From contig JAVFKD010000003.1 in assembly GCA_036429605.1 (NCBI GenBank), positions 205,770-269,769 on the forward strand: a DNA stretch of 64,000 nucleotides. Reading direction: 5' to 3'. This DNA is from Cladobotryum mycophilum. Lineage: Eukaryota; Ascomycota; Sordariomycetes; Hypocreales; Hypocreaceae. Below the pieces are notes generated by a model. It made no database searches and was not told the origin of the DNA. It saw only the letters and a program-made list of their open reading frames with translations. Both the position numbers and the translations under genes were made by a program. Shown here piece by piece: positions 56,001 to 64,000 of the stretch. Position 1 is the first letter of the stretch. Each line of letters starts with the position of its first letter.

Positions 56001-57823
56001 TACAGCCACGGTTGACCGGTCCAGGATCGACGCCGGGCTTAAGAGGCTGCTTGGAGAGAGTGCAGGCTGGAAATCCGATGAACAGCGCGAGGGTATGTAT
56101 CGGATCATGTCAATGCGGAACAACGGCGTACGGAGCGACATGCTTATCCTGGTACTCCCGACGGGGGTGGCAAGAGCATCTTTTTCTATCTGCCGGCACT
56201 GATAGAAGAGGAGGGGGACCCGGTGGGCCTACCAGCATCGTGATAGTCCCGTTCGTAGCGCTGGTGGGCGACCTGGTAACGCGGGCTCAAAGGTACGGGA
56301 TAGACTGTATGCGGTGGCGCAGTGACGTTGACGAGCTCCGCGAAGAACGGCAGCGGGACGCACGGCTGGTCGTGGTCAGCGCCAACATCGCCATCGGCGA
56401 GGGGTTCGTGGCATACGTGGAGAGCATCCGGGCGCGAGGGCAGCTGGGAACGATCTTCTTCGACGAGTGCCACACCATCATCATGGACGTGGGCTACCGG
56501 GAGCGGCTGGGACTACTAGTGGGGCTGCACCGATACGGGTGCCCACTGGTCATGCTCACGGCGACGCTGCCGGTGCCGATGGAAGGGTCGTTCCGAGATT
56601 TAATGCTCGCCCGGGAAGCCGAGATCATCCGGGCGCCGACGGCCAGGGTTAACATTCGCTACCGGGTGAGGAGGGTGCGGCCAGGGAAGAACGAGGTGGA
56701 GGACGCGACGAGGGAGGAGATGGAGCAGATGGAGGGGCGGATGATCGGGCAACAGAAAGGGGTGATATACTGCCGCTCGATCGAAGATTGCAAGGGGCTA
56801 GCGGCCCAGCTCGGGTGCGGACACTACCACGGCTCGATGCTAACCGACGAGCGAGCGGCAGCGCTGGAGGACTGGGCGCTAGGGCGAGACGGGCAGCGGT
56901 GGATCGTGGCGACAACAGGGCTAGGGACGGGAATCGATATCGAGGGGATCGTCGGGGTGATCCATATGCAGCAACCGTACGGGATAGTAGATTTCGTGCA
57001 GCAGACGGGGAGGGGAGGTCGGCGAGAGGGCGAGACGGTGGATTCGGTCATCATCACGGACGGGCGGCCGGTGTGGCACAGCGAGTTTGCCAGCGACGTG
57101 GAGCAGGCGAACCGGGAGGCGATCGAGGCGTTCATGCGGGCCAGGGAGTGCCGACGGCTAGTGCTGGGCAGGTTTCTCGACGGCATAGGGCGGGCGTGCG
57201 GCGAGCTAGGGGGCGTAGACTGCGATCAGTGTCATAAGCAGGGGCCGGACGACGCGGTAGACGAGACAGCGAAGTCTAAGGAGATGGTTAACCGGCTGCA
57301 GGAGCACACGCAAGCGGAGAGCCGCCGACTGATAACCCTGTATGGATGGCTAGACAGCATGGCAACGGTGGGGTGCTGTGTATGTTATGTAAAGTGGCAT
57401 ATACACGGGGCACAGGAGGAGAAGCGCCACGCATACAAGCACAGCCGGGAATCCTGCAAGGTCTTGAGTCAAGGACAGTTTAACAAATGGCAGTCGGGGC
57501 TACGGTTCAAAGACTTCGAGTGCTGCTGGCAGTGTGGACTGCCCCACGACTGGTGCACGGCAGGTCGAGCCACGGGAGGGGTTTGCCAGTACCGAAACCA
57601 GGTGCTGCCGATCGTGATAATGGTAGAGGTAAGCAAGACAGTAAAGGAGCTGGTGGAGGAGAAGTTTAGAGTGGACGGGCAGGATAGAGAGATGTATCGT
57701 AAATGGATAATACGGTCTCGACGAATTTATGGAAAGCCAATGACAAACGGCTTAGCGGTTTGGGACGAGGTTATCCAGGAGGCCATACGAATAAAACAAT
57801 CTAGAGGGGGCAGGCCAGGGTAA
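53010..57823 (+). CDS. Telomere-linked-type RecQ helicase with OrsD-like N-terminus (frame breaks)
   Basis: A RecQ-family DNA helicase like those of fungal subtelomeres. The N-terminus has two zinc-finger-like clusters, CLICQAA...HFRKQH and CTECRHLT...HQGQSSH, as in OrsD/DUF3505 domains. A central domain of about 750 residues is found with such helicases. The C-terminal helicase has Walker A (PTGGGKS after frame correction, about 56157), FFDECH, TATLP, TTGLGTGIDIEG and QQTGRGGR, then a Cys/His-rich tail (CCWQCGLPHDWC). An intron at about 55895-55996 (GTAAGT donor, GCTAAC branch) lies between domains. Breaks: one base missing in the C-run 53715-53719, in-frame TAA at 55805 (next residues LLQPILSAG continue the frame), one base missing in the G-run 56163-56167, and a compensating shift near 56210-56225. 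Whether the gene is functional is open. High G+C and unusual codon use set it apart from its neighbours. Confidence 0.82.
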
Positions 57824-58297
57824 AGAATAAAAGAAAGAAAAAAGTAATAGGTTATTGTTATAGGGTAAAGAGCATAGATTAGAATCTTGATACAATAACC
57901 TTGTGTCTGTTCCCTTTATAGGTTAACCTGAAGCGTAGCTAGAGGATTAGCGTAGGATAGGTCTAGGGCAAAGTAAGCGTCTAGGAACTATAGTTCCTGG
58001 AGGGTGTAACAGCAGGGGTTCATTCTGGTACGAATAAAGGTAAATTCATTTAGATGGGAATGAACCTACTCTCTTTCACAGCCCATCTACGGATAAGAGA
58101 GAATCTACACACTGCGTTATATTGCTTAGTCAGTAAGATGTGGGGTCGTGACTGCTACGCCGGAACCAAAGGTATTTATTATTATTATATTTATCCTTTA
58201 TCACAGATCGCTATTAGAAAACCTACAACACCCACAGTATATATAACAAGAAGCAACCCATACAGAAATAGGATCCCCACGGCCAGCAGAGGTCAGC
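57824..58297. other. Intergenic region with one palindrome copy
   Basis: About 470 bp between the helicase and the Cys-rich ORF, containing the palindromic repeat at 58017-58066. No gene. Confidence 0.5.
58017..58066. repeat. 50-bp imperfect palindrome, copy 1
   Basis: Begins GGTTCATTC and ends GAATGAACC. The interior differs from other copies but keeps a central TTCATT/GATGGGAA symmetry. Confidence 0.75.
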
Positions 58298-59584
58298 GTG
58301 TTTTCGTTGTTTGGTCGACCTGGTGACTTTGCAAGCATTCTAGCAACGCAAGAGCACCGGTTAGTGTTGGGGCTCCTACAGGGCCACATGGCGGGCAGAG
58401 ACGAAGGCACGCGGTTAGAGAATCGGCTCGATAGCGCGTACCAAACAATTGACTGGTGGAAGTCGGTTGGGTGCGAGGCATGCTTTGTGGCTACCGGGCG
58501 TCAAGAACGGGGCCATGGCCTCGAAACGTGCAGTTCCACGGAGTGCAGCGGGTTGGCAAGGTCAATTCTCGGGTGGCTCAAAGGGCTCTCTCTACCAAGA
58601 TCGCTAGAGTACAGCCAGGGTTTCTGCACCATGTGCACGCATACGTGGCAGCCATGCACAGATGTCAGCGTATCAAACCATATATACGAAGCAGAGTCGC
58701 AAGACGAAGGGGATTACTGGAGGAGAGAGTACGAATCGGGTACGGGTACCGACGGGCACTGCGAGCGAAAGCCAGTGGCCAGAAGGGCAATCGCAGCGCT
58801 CTGCGCATACGACGAGCAGTTCATCGGGAAGCTAGTGGCAAGCCTGGCATTGGATGAGGGGGCGGACCTGACGGCAGAGCAGGACGCGCGGGCATGGTTC
58901 GAGCAGCGGGTCCCGTTCCAGGACAGTTGGATCCCAAAGCTCCTTTTTATATTCGAGATTGCAACGGTTGCTTTTTACTTCCGACACAACATGCGGTTAG
59001 GATTATCGCCATTAGAAGGGTTTCCTTATGGCCCACCCGGGATCCCTACAAGAACAGCAGAAGACGGATCAGTGATAATGGACGCAGAGGAAGGTATAGA
59101 GGTAACAAGGTGGAAGTCTGCAATCAAGTGGTGGGGGTTCCGATGCAGCTTCTGTACAGGACGCGGATTAAAGGAAGAGGGGCAAAGCCATAGTTTGCGA
59201 GAGTGCATGGCCGGCGGAGCAGAAGAGGTTAAGAGGGGCCTTGGCGAGGTGCTATACGAGAACAAGAAAGCCACGGTGGATAGCTGCTATAGGTGCGTGA
59301 TGCCTAAAGAGCTATGTGAAAAGTGGATGAGAGATAAGGCAGGAAAATGGGTAGAGCGGGATGCAAGGGACTGGGTGTGCCAATATGGGCAATATACACT
59401 ACGGGATATTATTATTGGTCTCTTAGGGAGTGGGATGAAGGGGGTCAGGGAAGAGTTAGCGAGGGGGTATAAGAGATATTATGGAGGGAAGAGAGCAGGA
59501 GTAAATATAGGGGAAAGGGAACTAGGGGAATTTTTATTAGAGGAACGTAAGATTAGAGGGAGAGGGTGTTCGGAAATAGTATAG
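58298..59584 (+). CDS. Cys-rich protein resembling the C-terminal tail of the RecQ helicase
   Basis: An open frame of 428 codons with paired cysteines: GCEACFVATG, CTMCTHTWQPC, FRCSFCTGRG...HSLRECM, DSCYRCVMPKELC and DWVCQYGQY. The order W..C..C, H...C, C..C..P...C, CQY parallels the helicase tail at 57490-57600 (CCWQCGLPHDWC ... GVCQYRNQ), suggesting a stand-alone relative or a detached second tail. There is no ATG at the frame's start; the first in-frame Met is near 58388, and an upstream exon is possible. Function unknown; zinc binding is likely. It is downstream on the same strand as the helicase, about 470 bp away. Confidence 0.62.
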   Translation: MFSLFGRPGDFASILATQEHRLVLGLLQGHMAGRDEGTRLENRLDSAYQTIDWWKSVGCEACFVATGRQERGHGLETCSSTECSGLARSILGWLKGLSLPRSLEYSQGFCTMCTHTWQPCTDVSVSNHIYEAESQDEGDYWRREYESGTGTDGHCERKPVARRAIAALCAYDEQFIGKLVASLALDEGADLTAEQDARAWFEQRVPFQDSWIPKLLFIFEIATVAFYFRHNMRLGLSPLEGFPYGPPGIPTRTAEDGSVIMDAEEGIEVTRWKSAIKWWGFRCSFCTGRGLKEEGQSHSLRECMAGGAEEVKRGLGEVLYENKKATVDSCYRCVMPKELCEKWMRDKAGKWVERDARDWVCQYGQYTLRDIIIGLLGSGMKGVREELARGYKRYYGGKRAGVNIGERELGEFLLEERKIRGRGCSEIV

Positions 59585-60696
59585 CAACTAGTAGTAATTA
59601 GTAATAGTATATGGTATAGAGGAGAATAAGATAAGGGAGAAACCTTATCGGATTAAAAATAGGTTAAGAAATGGTTGTTATTATTATAGCTTAAAACTCT
59701 CCAAGGAGAAGCAAGCCTTTACTTTTATTTATAAGATATTAATTATAGAAAAGGAATTTAATTAGGAAACTGCATAAATTAAATTAATTTAAGGAAGTTC
59801 AATAGCTTGAATAAGGTTAACTTAAGTATATATAATAACTTAAATGTGCTAAAGGGAATAAGCCTCTCAGGCATAAAATTCCTTATAGCAACAAGTAACA
59901 AGCTTAGTAATAGCTTAAGCTGAAAGAGGAAATAATAGAATGAAATGAGATGTTATATTCGATCTGGCTAACTAACTAAAAGATAGGAATCTAGCTGCCA
60001 CATATAGGTAAAATAAATAGGGCATAGAAAGTAAAAGAATGGGCGAGAATAGCTCATAGAACAATAGAAATGATAGGTTTATTTTTTCTTACTAGTACCT
60101 ACTAGAATAGGCTAAAGTAGCGTATAGAACAATAAAGAAACAATAGACTTATTCCTCCCTCGCTCCCAGGTAAAGTCCATGGAGTCAAGGGACAGCCTCG
60201 CGATGCCCAGTCGAGAGGGCTTCGCCTCATGGACCCGCTTCTAGTAAGTAACACATATAATGCCCACCAAAAAGAGGGAGCAATCCCCCAATCCCCTAAT
60301 CGCCTAAAAATCCCACCGCACCTTCGGGCGGTTTGCTTAGTCACCTGTGCCGTTGATGATCGTAAAAGTCCGTGGGCATCGGGGGAAGCCCCTGGGCGTA
60401 AGCAGAGATGGCCTGCATAACAGGGTAAAGGGAGTTGGTAGATGGGCAGGATCATGTAGCACGGGAAGAGTAAACACCCCATCGGCCCTTGCTTCACGAG
60501 GTGACTAAAGCACCGTAGTATGCCTTACATGTCCCCTTCAAAGTCACGTAGCGCTGGATCATTACACGAGGGCCCACAGCACATCAGTTCATTCTCATCT
60601 AAATGAGAAGGGTTCCGTTCGGGTCAGAACGAACCCCCTCGCTGCCAAGGAATATACAGGGTACGGCGAACAAGCACCGGCTAACGGAGATTGACC
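59585..60696. other. Intergenic region
   Basis: A+T-rich to about 60060, then a patch of normal composition (60150-60560) with short coding-like stretches on the minus strand but no frame I can support. Contains palindrome copy 2. Confidence 0.4.
60586..60635. repeat. 50-bp imperfect palindrome, copy 2
   Basis: Begins AGTTCATTC and ends GAACGAACC, with the shared TCATCTAAATGAGAAGGGTT-like centre. Confidence 0.7.
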
Positions 60697-61440
60697 CTAA
60701 TCCGGTCGCTTGTCAATCGGCAAACCGTTCTCGGAGTCCCAGGTGAACCTCGAATCATCCGAATCGTATCCATCCGGAACAAACTCGCTCAGTCTCTTGC
60801 AGCCCGCGTCGCCACAGTCGGGCTCCGAATCCGAAGCGGGTCGATTCATAGATGCAACAGAAACATCGGGTCCCAGGGGCGCCGGCGTGCCGAGGAGCAC
60901 ATTGGCCACGGCGGGGAGTTCCTGTGACGTCAGCGACCCATCGATACGCGGGGCAACACATCACTTACCCCCATCTCGAGAAGCACGCGGACCGTGACGA
61001 TTGCTTGGGCACGAGCCTCGAGGTATCCCAGCTCGGCCGAATCAAACGGGATGTGACTGCCAGGCTATATACCACGACATTAGCATCCGAGGAAGAAGTA
61101 GGGAGAGGGAACCTACTAGATCATAGAGGGCGACCCAGGAAACCATCGCGAAGAGGTCTCGCATGAGCACGCCGAACTCGAGGGCACGGAAGTCTACGCA
61201 GTCCAGGCCGTTCTGCTCGCAGTGGGAGCATCTAGAGCCGCCGGGCGAGGCTGGGAACGTCAGTAAGGCTACGAGAGATGGGGGTGTGCTCGACTTACAC
61301 GACCGGGCATCGAAGCATCGATGAGAGGTAATGTCGTAGAGGCGACCCTGGAGTAGGACGCCGACGCACGGGAGGCACTAGCAACCCATGGCCCGAGCCG
61401 AACCCGCGATCGTGAGGTTCGATTCTCTCTGAGAAGCCAT
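60697..61440 (-). pseudogene. Cys-rich protein gene, probably broken; family not recognised
   Basis: Minus-strand exons 61440-61299, 61250-61117, 61056-60969 and 60921-60697 are separated by fungal-type introns (GTAAGT, GTAGGT, GTAAGT donors). The product would read CLPCVGVLLQGRLYD, RCFDARS, GSRCSHCEQNGLDC, DLFAMVSWVALYDL, AIVTVRVLLEMGELPAVA, then an acidic C-terminus (SDSEPDCGDAGCKRL ... YDSDDS). CxxC pairs suggest zinc binding. An in-frame TAG (61380-61378) occurs at codon 21, and the junction of exons 2 and 3 is off by one base. The tidy intron pattern shows a real gene, at least formerly. The location next to helicase-type genes suggests a subtelomeric family. Confidence 0.55.
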
Positions 61441-62997
61441 GTTACGGGGTGACGAATGGAGATGAAGAAAGGAATTGGATAACAAACGGAGTCAAACCTC
61501 TACCTTGGATGGAATGCAGGCTTATATAAGCAAGAATACAATCGGAAGAATAATAGTCCGTTCTATAAATAAAGGTATAGCTACCCTATATTAGGTAAGA
61601 GCTGAGTTTATTCTTATAATGAAAAGCCTACCCTATATAAAGGGTTTTTTTAATAAAGTTAAGATATAACTAGGAGTAAAATTAACTATTAGAAATAAAA
61701 GTTAAATAAGTAAATAAGTATATATATAATAAGTTTATTTTATATAAATAAAATTTAATAAATATTCTTATATATATATATGTATAAAATAATTATAAAA
61801 TAGAAATTGAAAAAAAAAGAAAAAATAATATATATATATAATAATAATAATTTTATTTAATGTATAAATTAAAAATATTATATATATTATATTATATTAT
61901 ATTATATTATATTATATGAAAAAACTTTTTATAATATATAAAACTATAATATATTTATATATTTATATAACTTATATTTATTATGAATAATTTTCACTTA
62001 TTAATATAAGTTTATATAGCCTAAGATAGGATAGCCAGTTAGAGTAATAATAATAATAATAAGTTTATATAGTAATATAGAAATATCTATTAAAATATAA
62101 TAAATTATTATAAATTATTAAACTAATAAATATATATATATATATTTATTATTATCTTTATTTATTCAATTATTTATATTATTAATACTATTAAAATACT
62201 TATTCTTATTAGAATGAACTCTTTTTTTATAATATAAACCTAGCATAAAAGCTTATAGAGATTTCATTCTGAATAAAATAAACTCACTCTCTCTATAATT
62301 TATATATATACTGTAATAATAGTAGTCCCCTTATGTAGTCCATGCACGGGCCATGCACTCGACCTCATGAAACAATCTAATAGCAAACGCATCTTTACTT
62401 ATAAACATAAAGCCATTCACTAATAAGCTTATACTAATATTAAATTATAATATAACCTGTTAAATATTACTCTTATATACCATTTGCCCTATTAAAACAA
62501 AAGGCTCTCATACAAAGTAATGCAATCATATTCTTACGCATCTACGTCAGGCACGCGCGCCAAGACTACGTCTAGCTAATTCCACACCCGCGCCTTTATC
62601 GCACTTAACCACCGCAAACGAAAACACAACGCATTCAACTCACATTCACCTTAACCTTTATTCACAACCATCTTCACTTATGCATAGCAATCCAATTCAT
62701 TCTTATCTGAATAGGCAACTAGACGGAGCACTTGTTAATCCGCATCCATCGGGGCTTTTAATAATCCGGACCCGCCTATAAAACCGAATTTCGATCGCAC
62801 CTTCTCAACTTAATCTTCTTTTCTTCTTTCCTTCATCACACCTTCCCTCTGCCCCCCGCCCCCCTCGCCCGTTCAGACTCGATTGAACTGGCGCACTCCC
62901 CTCTAACGACCTCTTGCCTTGGGCAACGGCCCCAGTTCGATCCTGCTCCAATTCGACAATACAAACACATCTGGCGTCTCGCGCCCTGCCCTTTACG
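61441..62997. other. A+T-rich block and promoter region
   Basis: 61540-62330 is extremely A+T-rich with (TA)n and (TATTA)n tracts (about 61880-61917) and RIP-like texture. 62500-62997 is of normal composition with a CCTATAAAACC TATA-like site at about 62774 and pyrimidine-rich sequence before the next start, consistent with a promoter. Confidence 0.55.
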
Positions 62998-64000
62998 ATG
63001 CCCCCGAAGAAGGCCACGAAGGCCACGAAAGCCAAACCGAATGCCAACGGCACGGCTGCTGCCAAAGGCGAACCGAAAAAGGTTAACGACACCTATCGTT
63101 TTGTCGCATCGCGTCGACTCGCGTCCGGCGGAGATCCGATAAAGTGGTTCTCTGAAGTTACGCACCACAACTTCAAGACCGAACACCAAACCCCCGACCG
63201 CTACAAGACTACACGAACTCGAAGGTGGCAAGAGCTCGGATACCACCCCGGCATCCGTATCCTCCACAAATGGGCCCCTGTCATCACCGACATACAAAAC
63301 CTCGCCAGGTACACGAACTTCAAGACTGCGGCCTGCATGGCTTCCTTCTGCGATAACAAAGGTGAGTACAGGATCCACTTATACATTTCCCGCTTTACGC
63401 TTTTGCACTACCAGAGAGCCAGTTCATTCCGATCCGAATGGCGTTACACCATTGTTAAACTTCCTATTATTTGCCGTGGAGCCCAGACCGATTGGCTACC
63501 GATCCTAGTTCATTCCCATCTGAACGGGTTACACTCATTCAAATGCGAATGAACCCACTACCCCACCATCACTACCCCGCCACCCCACCATCAAAAACAC
63601 CCCGCCCCCACCTCTAGCGCACATTGCATTTGAAGCTCGGTTCATTCCGATCTGAATGGGTTACACTGGTTCAAGCCAGAATGAACCCGCTCCTTCCAAC
63701 AATTGATGGCTAACTCGAATCATAGTCGCAGATATTACGAACGCCGCGCTCCAAGTGACTTATGAGAAGTTCGCCATTAATGCAGTCAAGACCGAAGTTA
63801 CGAGTGGTCGTCTCGGTTAGGAACCCGAACACCATGGAGCGAGGTTCAACGAGTACATGACTGCCTCTATGGAAGCCCTTGATCAACTCGACGGCGAGAA
63901 GACCGAAGACCGAGTCGCCCCCGCCAACGTTGTGCAGAAGGCACTGGAGGATATACGCATCAAGGGCTTTTTGGAGGCAATTCTCGCTGATTGTCGCCGA
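62998..64000 (+). CDS. Hypothetical protein with Lys/Ala-rich N-terminus, runs off window
   Basis: The start MPPKKATKATKAKPN follows a pyrimidine-rich leader. Exon 1 continues TYRFVASRRLASGG, HHNFKTEHQTPDRYK and ARYTNFKTAACMASFCDNK to a GTGAGT donor at 63362. A CGCAG acceptor at 63731 continues DITNAALQVTYEKFAI. An in-frame TAG at 63818 is followed by an open, protein-like frame (EPEHHGARFNEYMTASMEALDQLDG) to the window end, so the stop looks like a point change. The intron (63362-63731) contains three palindrome copies. No family recognised; a nuclear, DNA-binding-like basic start is the only hint. Confidence 0.5.
63421..63455. repeat. Palindrome repeat, copy 3 (partial)
   Basis: Left half AGTTCATTCCGATCCGAATGG and GTTACACC match the other copies; the right arm is missing. 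Lies in the intron of the terminal gene. Confidence 0.6.
63507..63555. repeat. Palindrome repeat, copy 4
   Basis: Begins AGTTCATTCCCATCTGAA, then GGGTTACAC, ends GCGAATGAACC; 49 bp. Confidence 0.75.
63639..63687. repeat. Palindrome repeat, copy 5
   Basis: Begins GGTTCATTCCGATCTGAA, then GGGTTACACTGGTTC, ends AGAATGAACC; 49 bp, closest to the consensus. Confidence 0.78.

Noticed and set aside
15707..63820. Reassignment of TAG as a sense codon
   Set aside because: TAG also terminates apparently intact frames (for example 9737-9739 and the UstYa-like gene ending at 20352), affected genes carry other lesions, and RIP-type mutation predicts TAG.
1..64000. Telomeric TTAGGG arrays
   Set aside because: Looked for near the helicase and retrotransposon; only isolated hexamers seen, so the telomere itself is not in the window.

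Overview
The window reads as nuclear DNA of a filamentous ascomycete (Pezizomycotina). It has short GT-AG introns of about 45-140 nt, a HET-domain gene, fungal P450, GH95 and GH3 genes, UstYa-family proteins, Fot1/pogo elements with A+T-rich interiors typical of repeat-induced point mutation (RIP), and a RecQ-type helicase resembling the telomere-linked helicases of fungal subtelomeres.

Layout. 1-3.1 kb: gene-free DNA and one RIP-degraded pogo element. 4.1-14.2 kb: glutamine-dependent asparagine synthetase, a GH95 alpha-fucosidase-like gene, a cytochrome P450 and a membrane-anchored beta-propeller lectin. 15.7-18.8 kb: a GH3 beta-xylosidase pseudogene and a broken membrane protein with two HxxHC motifs. 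20.3-27 kb: the most interesting block. Two intact, divergent UstYa-like (DUF3328) genes lie next to a short, multiply repeated, Kex2-type peptide precursor (24448-24787) and a decayed S9 peptidase. This has the composition of a fungal ribosomal peptide (dikaritin/ustiloxin-like RiPP) locus. The repeat is Trp/Pro-rich (AGWSPPPTP) and I do not recognise it. The precursor carries an in-frame TAG at codon 2, so the locus may be silenced. 27.7-45.5 kb: small secreted cysteine-rich proteins, an SDR, an indoleamine 2,3-dioxygenase-like gene behind a 164-bp tandem repeat with TGACGT sites, a broken HET gene and a polytopic membrane protein. 45.7-47.6 kb: a second RIP-degraded pogo element.

48-64 kb looks subtelomeric. 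It holds a non-LTR retrotransposon of the restriction-like-endonuclease (R2/CRE) type, interrupted near its 3' coding end by a tRNA-headed SINE with a 13-bp target duplication. Next come a telomere-linked-type RecQ helicase with an OrsD-like zinc-finger N-terminus, a separate Cys-rich ORF resembling the helicase tail, and five copies of a 50-bp palindrome. An A+T-rich block follows, then a gene running off the window end.

Two kinds of gene damage recur. Many in-frame stops are TAG (a few TAA) where the family or reading frame suggests Gln or Trp, as expected from C-to-T change at CpA. Separately, several frames are restored by one extra base in a mononucleotide run, which could be sequencing under-calls rather than biology.
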